Assembly (NCBI RefSeq): GCF_037039395.1
Contig: NZ_CP146242.1
Location: forward strand, 3,545,001-3,609,000
From: Agrobacterium vitis
GTDB taxonomy: Bacteria > Pseudomonadota > Alphaproteobacteria > Rhizobiales > Rhizobiaceae
Direction of reading: 5' to 3'
DNA length: 64,000 nt
Shown piece after piece: positions 45,397 through 54,544 of the stretch; the stretch's first letter is position 1, and every line of letters begins with the position of its first letter. The position numbers and the translations under genes were made by a program. The notes below the pieces were generated by a model. That model did not search any database, was not told the origin of the DNA, and saw nothing but the letters and a program-made list of their open reading frames with translations.

Positions 45397-46068
45397 TCAA
45401 TTCAGTTTCGACTGTTCGACTGCCTTTTCAGCGGCGATGTCGCGCAGGGCATTGGCCAGAACGTCAGTCGGCTGGGCGCCACTCACGGCATATTTCTGGT
45501 CGATGATGAAGAAAGGCACACCATTGACCCCCATTTTCTGGGCGGCGTCGATTTCATCGATCACCATGTCCTTATCGGCATCGCCTGCCAGCAGGGCCTG
45601 CATCACCTTGCGGTTCAGCCCTGCCTCCTGGGTAATATCCAGCAGGACGGCGTGGTCGCCAACATTACGACCATCCTCAAAAAACGCTTTGAACAAGCCT
45701 GAAACCACAGCGCTCTGCGCCTCACGGCTCTCCAGTCCGGCCCAATGGATCAGTCGATGCGCATCCAGCGTATTGGGGCCGATCTTAATGGCCTCGAAAT
45801 TGAAGGCGATACCGACCTCGCGGCCAAGCTCAGCCAATTGCTGATGGCCGCGCTCCAGGTTTTCCTGGCCGCCAAACTTTTTGGCAAGCTCGGCCTGCTG
45901 GTCGACGCCTTCGGGCGGATAGTCCGGATTGAGCCGGTAGGGGCGCCAGTTGACGTCGATACTGACCGTGTCCTGCACCTCGGCAATGGCCAGATCCAGC
46001 CGGGCCTTGCCGAGATAGCACCATGGGCAGACGACATCGGACACGAGATCGATGGTAATGCGTTGCAT
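45397..46068 (-). CDS. DsbA-family oxidoreductase, FrnE-like
   Basis: The 223-residue thioredoxin-fold protein starts with a DLVSDVVCPWCYLGK segment, where CPWC is the active motif, followed by a large helical insertion. It has no signal peptide and is thus expected in the cytoplasm, as for the FrnE and 2-hydroxychromene-2-carboxylate isomerase-like branch. FrnE proteins have been linked to oxidative stress tolerance. ATG 46068 has GGAGACC upstream; the longer frame to 46104 is unlikely. Confidence 0.85.
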   Translation of the reverse strand: MQRITIDLVSDVVCPWCYLGKARLDLAIAEVQDTVSIDVNWRPYRLNPDYPPEGVDQQAELAKKFGGQENLERGHQQLAELGREVGIAFNFEAIKIGPNTLDAHRLIHWAGLESREAQSAVVSGLFKAFFEDGRNVGDHAVLLDITQEAGLNRKVMQALLAGDADKDMVIDEIDAAQKMGVNGVPFFIIDQKYAVSGAQPTDVLANALRDIAAEKAVEQSKLN

Positions 46069-46143
46069 GAAAGGGTCTCCATCGGTATGCGGCAGCGATG
46101 ACACGCCGCAGATCCGAGCGCAATCAGCGCACGGTGGTTGAAT

Positions 46144-47964
46144 TCATTGCGCCCTGGCGTCCCACCACGTGGGGAGCTGATAGCCCAGCATAGGCACCTG
46201 GTCAGGCCGTGCGATTCGCTTCCAGCGCGCCAGCCATTGCTCGCCATTATAATAGAGTGGCACCACGTAATGTCCCGCCACCAGCAGGCGATCCAAGGCC
46301 CGTACACTGGCCTGGTAGTCCTCGAGGCTTCTGGCATTGACCATGGTGTTCAACACCCGGTCGATATCCGGATTGGCCACACCGGCATAATTGAAACTGC
46401 TCTGCCGATCCCGGGCAACGGAGCCCCAGCGGTTGAATTGTTCGATACCGGGAGCCAGCGTCGAAGGATAGGCCATGACGACCATGTCATAATCGAAGCT
46501 GTTGGAGCGCGCCTGATATTGCGCGTCATCCACCGTCCGGATGGTCATGCCGATGCCGATCAGCCGCAAGGTGCGCTGATAGGCAAGCGCCATTTTCTCC
46601 TGGCCGGCATTCTGGGTCATCACCTCGAAGGACAGTGGCTTGCCCTGGGCATCGACCATTTTACCATCATTGATCGAATAGCCAGCCTGGCTGAGCAGCG
46701 CGACGGCTTGGCGCAGAATATTACGGTCGGCGCCTGAACCATCGGAAATCGGCAATGTATAGGTACCCGCCAGGATTTCCGGGGCAATCGTGTTGCGTGC
46801 ATTGCCGAGAATTGCCAGTTCGCGGTCGTCGGCGGCATGGCCAAAGGCGCCGAGCGGAGAATTCTGCCAGTAGCTCTGGATTCGCTTGAACGCATTGCCA
46901 TAGATGTTCTTGTTGACCCACTCGAAGTCGAAGGCGAGCGTCAGCGCCTCACGCACCTTCACGTCAGCAAAGATCGGGCGGCGGGTGTTGAACACGAAGC
47001 CCAGCATGCCCGTCGGCTTTTGCGGGGTAAAGGTTTCGCGCACGACATCGCCATTCACGGCTGCGGGGAAATTATAGGCCCGCAGCCAATGGGCCGAATC
47101 ACCATCAGGGTAAAGATCGATCTCACCCTTCTTGAAGGCTTCGAACAACGTGCTGTCCTGCAAGAAATAAGTGATGCTGACTTCGTCGTAATTATCGAAT
47201 CCCACTTTCGAGGGAAGATCCTTGCCCCAATAATTCGGATCGCGCTGATAGGTAATTCGCTCGCCGGGGCGGATATCCTTGATCTTATAGGGGCCGGAGC
47301 CAATAGGCACATTCAGCGAGGATTGTTCGAAAAGATCCGGATCGATGGCATGTTTCGGCAGGATTGGCGTTGCATAGGCCAGAAGCAGCGGAATTTCCCG
47401 ATCGGCCTTGTCGTTGAAGGTGAAGCGAACGCTATGTTCGCCGACCCTTTCCATCTTGGCAACGCCGTTCAACCGCTTGTCGAAAGGCGAACGGCCTTTT
47501 TGCTGGAGGATCTGGAGCGTAAAAATCACGTCATCCGGCGTCACCGGCTGGCCATCGTGCCAGCGGGCCTTGGGGTTGAGGTTGAACTGGATGAAGCTGC
47601 GGGCATCGTCCCACTCGACGCTTTGCGCCAGAAGACCGTAGAGCGTGTAGGGCTCGCTGGCCGAGCGCGTCATCAGCGTCTCGTAAAACAGGTTGCCGTA
47701 TTCCGGGTCCCAGATGCCCCGCGCCGTTGTGCGCATGCCCTTGATGACAAAGGGGTTGAAGCTGTCGAACGTGCCGACCACGCCGTAGGAAATCCGACCG
47801 CCCTTCTTTACGTCAGGGTTGACGTAAGGCAAGTGCTTGTAATCGGCGGGCAGGGCGGGTTTGCCATACATGGATATGGCATTGACGGGCTCGGCCAAGG
47901 TATCCGATGCGGCAAACAAGCCGCAGAACGGCAGGACCAGCAGGGTCGACAAAAGACGCCGCAA
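46144..47964 (-). CDS. ABC transporter substrate-binding protein, family 5 (peptide/YejA-like)
   Basis: The 606-residue precursor has a signal peptide (MRRLLSTLLVLPFCGLFA, cleavage near LAEP) and a bacterial extracellular solute-binding domain, family 5 (SYGVVGTFDSFNPFVIKG, WHDGQPVTPDDVIFTLQIL, GPYKIKDIRPGERI, FDFEWVNKNIYGNAF). The closest style is YejA, which binds oligopeptides and microcin C-type compounds. No permease or ATPase gene adjoins it, so it must use subunits encoded elsewhere. Start ATG 47964. Confidence 0.85.
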   Translation of the reverse strand: MRRLLSTLLVLPFCGLFAASDTLAEPVNAISMYGKPALPADYKHLPYVNPDVKKGGRISYGVVGTFDSFNPFVIKGMRTTARGIWDPEYGNLFYETLMTRSASEPYTLYGLLAQSVEWDDARSFIQFNLNPKARWHDGQPVTPDDVIFTLQILQQKGRSPFDKRLNGVAKMERVGEHSVRFTFNDKADREIPLLLAYATPILPKHAIDPDLFEQSSLNVPIGSGPYKIKDIRPGERITYQRDPNYWGKDLPSKVGFDNYDEVSITYFLQDSTLFEAFKKGEIDLYPDGDSAHWLRAYNFPAAVNGDVVRETFTPQKPTGMLGFVFNTRRPIFADVKVREALTLAFDFEWVNKNIYGNAFKRIQSYWQNSPLGAFGHAADDRELAILGNARNTIAPEILAGTYTLPISDGSGADRNILRQAVALLSQAGYSINDGKMVDAQGKPLSFEVMTQNAGQEKMALAYQRTLRLIGIGMTIRTVDDAQYQARSNSFDYDMVVMAYPSTLAPGIEQFNRWGSVARDRQSSFNYAGVANPDIDRVLNTMVNARSLEDYQASVRALDRLLVAGHYVVPLYYNGEQWLARWKRIARPDQVPMLGYQLPTWWDARAQ

Positions 47965-48314
47965 ACCATTTCCTCTCGAGATCAGTATTTTTAATTTCGC
48001 GGCAAATTATCACGAACTGCCGGAAAGCCAACCGCTATGGCACAATTCCTGCTATGGAAGCGCCATGTAAGTGAATGGGTGAAATTGTCCAGTAAAACAA
48101 ATGGCGCGCGCGCTCAATCGTTCCATAAATTGGACGCATCTTTCGCAAACACCAAAGAAGCACTGGATATTCGCAGCGATGCGCTGTAACAGGATCACCA
48201 CACACATCGGGTCATCTATTTGCCTCATTTAAAACCCAGGGGATGAACGAATAGGCCGATCTAATCGGGTGAGAACTTCGGTTCGACAAAAGTTTTCAGG
48301 AGACGGATCTCGTT
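47965..48314. other. 350-base intergenic region with no gene found
   Basis: The region between the divergent solute-binding protein and ialB shows no convincing coding frame, no hairpin with a T-run and no repeat I can name. A CGCGCGCGCTC stretch lies near 48105. It should contain promoters for both genes. Confidence 0.5.
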
Positions 48315-48950
48315 ATGACGTTTACAGCAGCCAAAACCGCGCGTGCGGCACTCTCCGCTCTCGTTCTCTCCACTGGCTTTGCTGGCGCATCCTTTGCCCA
48401 GCAGCAGCCCGCTGGCGATGCCGGCTTGCCGCCGCAGGGTTGGTTCAAGACCTGCGCCAAGCAGGAAGACAACGATATCTGCACGGTGCAGAACATTCAG
48501 GTCGCGCAGAACCGCCAGATGATTATCGCCGTGGCGATCATCTCCATCGAAGGCAAGATGAACCGCAAGCTGATGCAGGTTTCCGTGCCGTCCGCACGGC
48601 TGATCCCGCCGGGCGTCGTTCTGCAGATCGATGGCGGCAAGGGCCAGAAGATCGATTACGCCGTCTGCTTCCCGGACCGTTGCACAGCTGAAATTCCGCT
48701 GACGGACGCGATGATTGCCAGCCTGAAGAAGGGCCATGACGTGGTGTTCACCTCGATGAACTTCCGCCGCGTTCCAAACCCGATCAAGATTTCGCTGGAT
48801 GGCTTTACCGGCTCCTACGATGGCCCGGCTATCACCCAGTCCCAGGCGCAGGAGCGCCAGCGTCTGCTGGAAGAAGCCATGCAGAAGAAGAACGAAGAAT
48901 CGCAGAAGGCCCTGGAAGACGCCCAGAAGGCTGCCAAGGAAACCAAATAA
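48315..48950 (+). CDS. Invasion-associated locus B (IalB) family protein
   Basis: The 211-residue precursor has a signal peptide (AALSALVLSTGFAGASFAQQ) and the IalB domain, with paired cysteines in FKTCAKQEDNDICTVQN and YAVCFPDRCTAEIPL. The C-terminal 45 residues form a charged helical tail (QAQERQRLLEEAMQKK and onward). IalB was named from Bartonella invasion studies, but the family is widespread in free-living alphaproteobacteria and a general periplasmic role is likely. An AGGAGA box precedes ATG 48315, and a strong bidirectional terminator follows. Confidence 0.85.
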   Translation: MTFTAAKTARAALSALVLSTGFAGASFAQQQPAGDAGLPPQGWFKTCAKQEDNDICTVQNIQVAQNRQMIIAVAIISIEGKMNRKLMQVSVPSARLIPPGVVLQIDGGKGQKIDYAVCFPDRCTAEIPLTDAMIASLKKGHDVVFTSMNFRRVPNPIKISLDGFTGSYDGPAITQSQAQERQRLLEEAMQKKNEESQKALEDAQKAAKETK

Positions 48951-48974
48951 TCGGTTATTCCTTATCCTTCATTG

Positions 48975-49010
48975 AAAAAAAGCCCCGGTCGTTAAACCGG
49001 GGCTTTTTTT
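48975..49010. terminator. Bidirectional terminator between ialB and hspQ
   Basis: AGCCCCGG pairs with CCGGGGCT over an eight-base loop, with seven T residues on the plus side and a run of seven A residues on the other flank. It can therefore terminate both convergent transcripts. Confidence 0.9.
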
Positions 49011-49031
49011 ATAGGAGATAATGCCAGCCGC

Positions 49032-49361
49032 TCAGTGAGCCAAATTCATCCTCGGCTTGTAATGACCGGCCTGCTCTTCCACGAAGATCTGGTTGATATG
49101 CGGATTGCGTAGCGGTTCGCCGCTTTCATCTGTCTCCAGATTTTGTTCGGAGACATAGGCGACGTATTCCGTCTCGGCATTTTCAGCCAGCAGGTGATAG
49201 AAGGGCTGATCCTTACTGGGCCGCAATTCTGCGGGGATCGCATTCCACCATTCTTCCGTATTGGCAAATTCCGGATCGACGTCGAAAACGACGCCGCGAA
49301 ACGGAAATACCTTGTGACGAACAATGTCACCGATTCCAAACTTTGCGTTGCGTTGTTTCAT
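49032..49361 (-). CDS. hspQ: Heat shock protein HspQ
   Basis: The 109-residue protein fits the HspQ/YccV family: KFGIGDIVRHKVFPFRGVVF, the acidic EFANTEEWW region, and QPFYHLLAENAETEYVAYVS. HspQ binds hemimethylated DNA in E. coli and was also found to modulate Lon protease. ATG 49361 has AAAGGAAA upstream, and the longer frame (to 49505) has no start signals. A sigma-32-like promoter is visible upstream, matching its name. Confidence 0.88.
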   Translation of the reverse strand: MKQRNAKFGIGDIVRHKVFPFRGVVFDVDPEFANTEEWWNAIPAELRPSKDQPFYHLLAENAETEYVAYVSEQNLETDESGEPLRNPHINQIFVEEQAGHYKPRMNLAH

Positions 49362-49382
49362 GGCTTTGTTTCCTTTCGTCAA

Positions 49383-49413
49383 ATATTTGGGAAACGGGAC
49401 AACGAACATCAAG
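49383..49413 (-). promoter_or_regulatory. Putative heat-shock (sigma-32-type) promoter of hspQ
   Basis: On the minus strand, CTTGATG (complement of 49407-49413) is followed about 15 bases later by CCCAAATA, resembling the CTTGAAA/CCCCATNT elements of RpoH promoters. The transcript would begin roughly 15-20 bases before the hspQ start. Confidence 0.35.
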
Positions 49414-49506
49414 GGCCTCGACATGGTTTTGTCACAAAACGGCTGAGGCATGGCCGCCCGGTTTAACGAGATGTGCAATTGCAAAAAATACCAATGATAC
49501 TGCAAT

Positions 49507-49535
49507 AAAAAAGCCGGCAGGGTTGCTGCCGGCTT
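49507..49535 (-). terminator. Rho-independent terminator of glnA
   Basis: On the minus strand AAGCCGGCAG pairs with CTGCCGGCTT over a five-base loop and continues into six T residues. It starts 15 bases after the glnA stop codon. Confidence 0.88.
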
Positions 49536-49549
49536 TGGTGTCGATCGGA

Positions 49550-50959
49550 TCAGACCGAGTAGTACATGTCGTATTCCACCGGATGAGGTGTCATGTCGTA
49601 ACGCATGACTTCCTGCATCTTGATGTCGATGAAGGCGTCGATCTGGTCGTCGTCGAAGACGCCGCCCGCTGTCAGGAACTTGCGATCCTTGTCGAGGCTT
49701 TCCAGCGCTTCGCGCAAGCTAGCGCAGACCGTCGGGATCTTCTTCAATTCCTTCGGCGGCAGATCGTAGAGATCCTTGTCCATGGCCTTGCCGGGATGGA
49801 TCTTGTTCTTGATACCATCGAGACCAGCCATCAGCATGGCGGCAAACCCGAGATAGGGGTTGGCGGTCGGGTCAGGGAAGCGGACTTCGACGCGCTTTGC
49901 CTTCGGATTGGAGCCGAACGGAATGCGGCAGGAAGCAGAACGGTTGCGGGCGGAATAGGCCAGCAGAACCGGAGCTTCATAGCCAGGCACCAGACGCTTG
50001 TAGGAATTGGTCGAGGGGTTGGTGAAGGCATTCAGTGCCTTGGCATGCTTGATGATACCGCCGATGTAATAGAGGCAGCTTTCCGACAGGCCGGCATATT
50101 CGTCACCGGCGAAGGTTGGCTTGCCATCCTTCCAGATCGACTGATGCACATGCATGCCCGAGCCATTGTCGCCAAAGATCGGCTTCGGCATGAAGGTTGC
50201 GGTCTTGCCATAGGCATTGGCAACCTGATGCACGACATATTTGTAGATCTGCATCTTGTCGGCATTGCGCACCAGCGTGTCGAACTTGATACCAAGCTCA
50301 TGCTGGGCCGCAGCCACTTCATGGTGATGCTTTTCGACGACAACACCCATTTCAGAAAGCACGGTCAGCATTTCCGAGCGCATGTCCTGGCAGTTGTCGA
50401 TCGGCGGAACCGGGAAATAGCCGCCCTTGACGCGCGGACGGTGGCCGAGATTGCCGGTTTCATAGTCGGTATCATCGTTCGACGGCAATTCGGTGGAATC
50501 AAGCTTGAAGCCGGTATTGTAAGGATCGGCCTTGTATTTCACGTCATCGAAAATGAAGAATTCGGCTTCCGGGCCAAAAAATGCCGTGTCGCCGATACCC
50601 GACGCCTTGAGATAGGCTTCCGCCTTCTTGGCCGTGCCGCGCGGATCGCGGTTATAGGCTTCACCGGAAACCGGATCGAGAATATCGCAGAGAATGACCA
50701 TGGTCGACTGGGCAAAGAACGGGTCCATATGCACCGTTTCCACGTCCGGCATCAGCACCATGTCGGATTCGTTGATCGCCTTCCAGCCTGCGATGGAGGA
50801 GCCGTCGAACATGACGCCATCGGCGAACATGTCTTCATCGACACAGACGATGTCCATGGTGACATGCTGCAGCTTGCCCTTGGGGTCGGTGAACCTGAGA
50901 TCGACAAATTTTACGTCGTTGTCTTTGATTTGTTTAAGAATATCCTGTGCGGTCGTCAT
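49550..50959 (-). CDS. glnA: Glutamine synthetase type I
   Basis: The 469-residue subunit forms the dodecameric GSI that makes glutamine from glutamate and ammonia. Sequence landmarks include [19 protein letters not shown] (a metal and substrate site) and the adenylylation site Tyr 398 in [11 protein letters not shown], so activity is expected to respond to GlnE. A GAGGAAC box precedes ATG 50959. glnB lies 61 bases upstream on the same strand, forming the glnB-glnA operon typical of alphaproteobacteria. Confidence 0.97.
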   Translation of the reverse strand: MTTAQDILKQIKDNDVKFVDLRFTDPKGKLQHVTMDIVCVDEDMFADGVMFDGSSIAGWKAINESDMVLMPDVETVHMDPFFAQSTMVILCDILDPVSGEAYNRDPRGTAKKAEAYLKASGIGDTAFFGPEAEFFIFDDVKYKADPYNTGFKLDSTELPSNDDTDYETGNLGHRPRVKGGYFPVPPIDNCQDMRSEMLTVLSEMGVVVEKHHHEVAAAQHELGIKFDTLVRNADKMQIYKYVVHQVANAYGKTATFMPKPIFGDNGSGMHVHQSIWKDGKPTFAGDEYAGLSESCLYYIGGIIKHAKALNAFTNPSTNSYKRLVPGYEAPVLLAYSARNRSASCRIPFGSNPKAKRVEVRFPDPTANPYLGFAAMLMAGLDGIKNKIHPGKAMDKDLYDLPPKELKKIPTVCASLREALESLDKDRKFLTAGGVFDDDQIDAFIDIKMQEVMRYDMTPHPVEYDMYYSV

Positions 50960-51020
50960 TAGGTTTGTTCCTCGATTTGATGACGATTATAAGACCCGAC
51001 CTCCCTCAGCCGGGCCGCAT

Positions 51021-51527
<507 letters not shown>

Positions 51528-51695
51528 CTATTTTTTGTGAGAATTAGGTGGATTGAATTTTTTGCCGATTTTAACGATTGCGCAGATTTTTTGCATAAAT
51601 TCATGCCATTTCGATAGGCAAATGCACAATAAATATCCAATATTAATTTCCTTGACGCCATTGCCGTTTGCTGCGGCTTTCGATTTGATATTTGC

Positions 51696-53177
51696 ATGAT
51701 GCAAACATCTTTTCATCACCTGATTTCTCCCTCTTCCATGGCCCTGGTGGACCGCGATGCCGCCAGCTCGGGTATCGATAGTTATGGTTTGATGCGCAAA
51801 GCCGGTTCTGCCGTGGCGGCAGCGGTACTCCGGCTTTTCCCGCAGGCGCTGAGGGTGGCGGTGCTATGTGGGCCGGGAAATAATGGCGGTGACGGCTATG
51901 TCGCCGCCCAGGCACTGCGGAGATCAGGGGTTTCTGTTCAGGTCTTTTGCCTGGGCGAACCAGAAAAGCTGAAGGAGGATGCGGCTCGGGCTTTTGCGGA
52001 CTACCAGGGCAAGGCCGAACCGCTGGCGCTCTATGATCCCCAGAAGGGCGATCTGGTGGTCGATGCGTTGTTCGGGGCTGGACTGGCGCGCGACCTGCCT
52101 TTGCCAGTATTGGGGCTGATCGAGCGGATCAACCGGGCCGGCATTGATGTTCTGGCGGTCGATTTGCCCTCTGGTGTTGATGGCCGCACGGGGCAACCCC
52201 GCCCGGTGGCGTTTCAGGCGGTCCATACGGTGACATTCATGGCAAGAAAGCCGGGACATGTGCTGCTGCCGGGACGTTTGCTCTGCGGCGCAGTGGAGAT
52301 CTACGACATCGGCATTCCGCGTCGCATCGTTGGTCGACATCGAGGGGAGGTTACCGTCAATCATCCCGACTTATGGGTGCATCTCCTGCCAAAGGTCTCC
52401 GGTGCCAGCCATAAATTCACCCGGGGCCATCTCACGGTGTTTTCCGGTCCCGCCAGCGCAACAGGCGCCGCCCGGCTGTCCGCCATGGCTGGGTTGAAGG
52501 CCGGGGCGGGGCTGGTGACGCTGGCCTCACCGGCCAGTGCGGCCCTTGTCAATGCCGCCCAGACCACTGCCGTGATGGTGAAGACTGTCGATGATCTTGA
52601 CGACCTTGAAGACTATCTCTCCGACCAGCGGATGAGCGCCTTCGTTCTCGGACCCGGTTTCGGGATTGGCGATAAGGCACGGGCATTTACCCTCTCGTTG
52701 TCCAAACGCAGGCTGGTTCTCGATGCCGACGGTATTTCCTCTTTTAGGGAGCAACCAGACGAACTGTTCCATGCATTTTCCGGCGATGAAACCCGCTTGG
52801 TCCTGACGCCGCATGAGGGCGAATTCGCTCGTCTGTTTGCTGATATTGCCAGCGACAAGACGCTGGGCAAAGTCGAAAAGGCCCAGGCCGCTGCCAGAAA
52901 AGCCAATGCGGCCGTGGTGTACAAAGGTGCTGACACAGTGATTGCCGCCCCCGATGGCCGGGCGATGATCAACGAAAATGCGCCGCCCTGGCTTGCCACA
53001 GCCGGTTCTGGCGACGTGTTGGCCGGGATCATCGGCGGACTGTTAGCGCAAGGCGTTCCCACTTTTGAGGCAGCGGCGGCAGGTGTCTGGCTCCATGCTG
53101 AGACGGGAGCAAGGCTTGGCGTGGGATTGACAGCAGAGGACCTGGCTGCGGGAGTGCGGCCCTTTTACCAAGGCTAA
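51696..53177 (+). CDS. nnr: Bifunctional NAD(P)H-hydrate repair enzyme
   Basis: The 493-residue protein joins an N-terminal NAD(P)HX epimerase (YjeF_N; GPGNNGGDGYVAAQALR) to a C-terminal ADP-dependent dehydratase (ribokinase-like; LATAGSGDVLAGIIGGLLAQG). It repairs hydrated NAD(P)H. The N-terminal HHLISPSSMALVDRDAASSG matches the usual start of the family, supporting ATG 51696 even though no ribosome-binding site is obvious. It diverges from glnB and converges with the GNAT gene. Confidence 0.92.
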   Translation: MMQTSFHHLISPSSMALVDRDAASSGIDSYGLMRKAGSAVAAAVLRLFPQALRVAVLCGPGNNGGDGYVAAQALRRSGVSVQVFCLGEPEKLKEDAARAFADYQGKAEPLALYDPQKGDLVVDALFGAGLARDLPLPVLGLIERINRAGIDVLAVDLPSGVDGRTGQPRPVAFQAVHTVTFMARKPGHVLLPGRLLCGAVEIYDIGIPRRIVGRHRGEVTVNHPDLWVHLLPKVSGASHKFTRGHLTVFSGPASATGAARLSAMAGLKAGAGLVTLASPASAALVNAAQTTAVMVKTVDDLDDLEDYLSDQRMSAFVLGPGFGIGDKARAFTLSLSKRRLVLDADGISSFREQPDELFHAFSGDETRLVLTPHEGEFARLFADIASDKTLGKVEKAQAAARKANAAVVYKGADTVIAAPDGRAMINENAPPWLATAGSGDVLAGIIGGLLAQGVPTFEAAAAGVWLHAETGARLGVGLTAEDLAAGVRPFYQG

Positions 53178-53193
53178 AACACCAGCGCCCAGG

Positions 53194-53730
53194 CTAAAAC
53201 ACCAGCATCATGGCGACACGGCGAAGTGGATTGAGGCCCTTCGACACTTCCGCGGCAAGAATCTCCTTCAGCCGGGCGGGACAGGCGTCCCCCTCAACGG
53301 CTTGAAACCCAAGAGAGGAATAAAAGGGTGCGTTGAAAGGCGCAAAACGGTCTGTTGTCAGCGTCGAACCCAGGAGATGTCTGGTCCGTCCTTCATTGAC
53401 CAGAGCGTTTATGAACCGCCGTCCAATTCCCCTTCGCTGCCATTGCGGATGGACATCCACTTCTCCAATGTGCAGCCATCCCTCGCTGATATAGCCCCCA
53501 GCATATCCGACCGGATTTTCCGTTCCATCGAAAGCCGCCAGAAGCAGACCGGCATCGAGATACACTTGCAATTCCTCGTCGCTGCTTGCAGCAGGGTCGC
53601 CTGTTACGGCCCCAGCAGCCCGAAGGGTTTCGAACGAAGCCAATTCCACATTTCGCAAATTGCAAAAATGCTGCCTAGTCGCGGGACCGATATGGATCGT
53701 ATCAGAAGGGTCGCCGATGGGTTCCGTCAT
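53194..53730 (-). CDS. GNAT-family N-acetyltransferase
   Basis: The 178-residue protein has the acetyl-CoA-binding motif A EVDVHPQWQRRGIGRRFINA and a YSSLGF segment near the C-terminus. The acceptor is unknown. ATG 53730 or 53733 are adjacent candidates with AGGT upstream. It begins ten bases after the DUF72 stop and is the third gene of uvrA-DUF72-GNAT, so it may be expressed with uvrA under SOS control; that is inference. Confidence 0.78.
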   Translation of the reverse strand: MTEPIGDPSDTIHIGPATRQHFCNLRNVELASFETLRAAGAVTGDPAASSDEELQVYLDAGLLLAAFDGTENPVGYAGGYISEGWLHIGEVDVHPQWQRRGIGRRFINALVNEGRTRHLLGSTLTTDRFAPFNAPFYSSLGFQAVEGDACPARLKEILAAEVSKGLNPLRRVAMMLVF

Positions 53731-53740
53731 CATCAGACCT

Positions 53741-54544
53741 TTAGATCGATAGAGCTTTCTGAAGCAATTGCGCGCCGTTTGGGGCATTGACCTTGCCGCC
53801 CGTGATGAAAAACGCAAAGACATCGCGTGGCTTTTTATCCGCGATCCGTTGCGGGGCGATCAATGGCAAATCCTGCGGCACACCGCCTTCGGCATAGGCC
53901 GAAAACCGCTTCGCCCAGTCCTTCACCTGAGCTTCAGGATAGCAGGTCTTGACCTCATCTGTTCCCTTTTGCAGCCGGGCGTAGACGAAATCTGCGGTGA
54001 CATCGGCAAACATCGGATAATCGTGGTGGTCGGCACAGACTGCGGCGACGCCGTGACGCTCTAGCATGGTGATGAAATCTGGCGTCTGGAACGAGGGATG
54101 GCGCGGCTCGACCACATGCCGCAGCGCCAATCCATTGAGGGTTTTCGGCAGGAGCGACAGAAACCCCTCGAAATCCTCAGGTTCGAACTTTTTCGTTGCC
54201 ATGAATTGCCAGAGAATAGGGCCAAGATGGTGACCCAGTTCGGCAATACCCTGGTTCAGGAACTTTTCGATAGACGGACCGGCCTCCGCCAGGATCTTGC
54301 GATTGGTGCAGTAGCGGCTGGCTTTCAGGGAAAAGACGAAATCGTCAGGCACGTCAGAGGCCCACTTGGCGAAGGTTTCGGGCTTTTGGCTGGAATAATA
54401 GGTGCCATTGACTTCGATGGCCGTGAGCTGGCGACTTGCATGTTCCAGCTGCCGTTTCTTCGGCAGCTTTTCAGGATAGAACGTGCCTTCCCAAGGCTCG
54501 AAAGTCCAGCCGCCGATGCCGGTGCGGATTGTGCCTGCGGTCAT
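53741..54544 (-). CDS. DUF72 domain protein
   Basis: The 267-residue protein belongs to DUF72 (YecE-like), with the N-terminal [26 protein letters not shown], and [12 protein letters not shown] segments, and a C-terminal [18 protein letters not shown] region. The fold is a TIM-like barrel and function is unknown. Its start overlaps the uvrA stop by four bases, implying translational coupling to nucleotide excision repair. Confidence 0.85.
   Translation of the reverse strand: MTAGTIRTGIGGWTFEPWEGTFYPEKLPKKRQLEHASRQLTAIEVNGTYYSSQKPETFAKWASDVPDDFVFSLKASRYCTNRKILAEAGPSIEKFLNQGIAELGHHLGPILWQFMATKKFEPEDFEGFLSLLPKTLNGLALRHVVEPRHPSFQTPDFITMLERHGVAAVCADHHDYPMFADVTADFVYARLQKGTDEVKTCYPEAQVKDWAKRFSAYAEGGVPQDLPLIAPQRIADKKPRDVFAFFITGGKVNAPNGAQLLQKALSI

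Noticed and set aside
49343..50962. 539-codon plus-strand frame opposite glnA
   Set aside because: It is antisense to glnA, with no motif and no ribosome-binding site.
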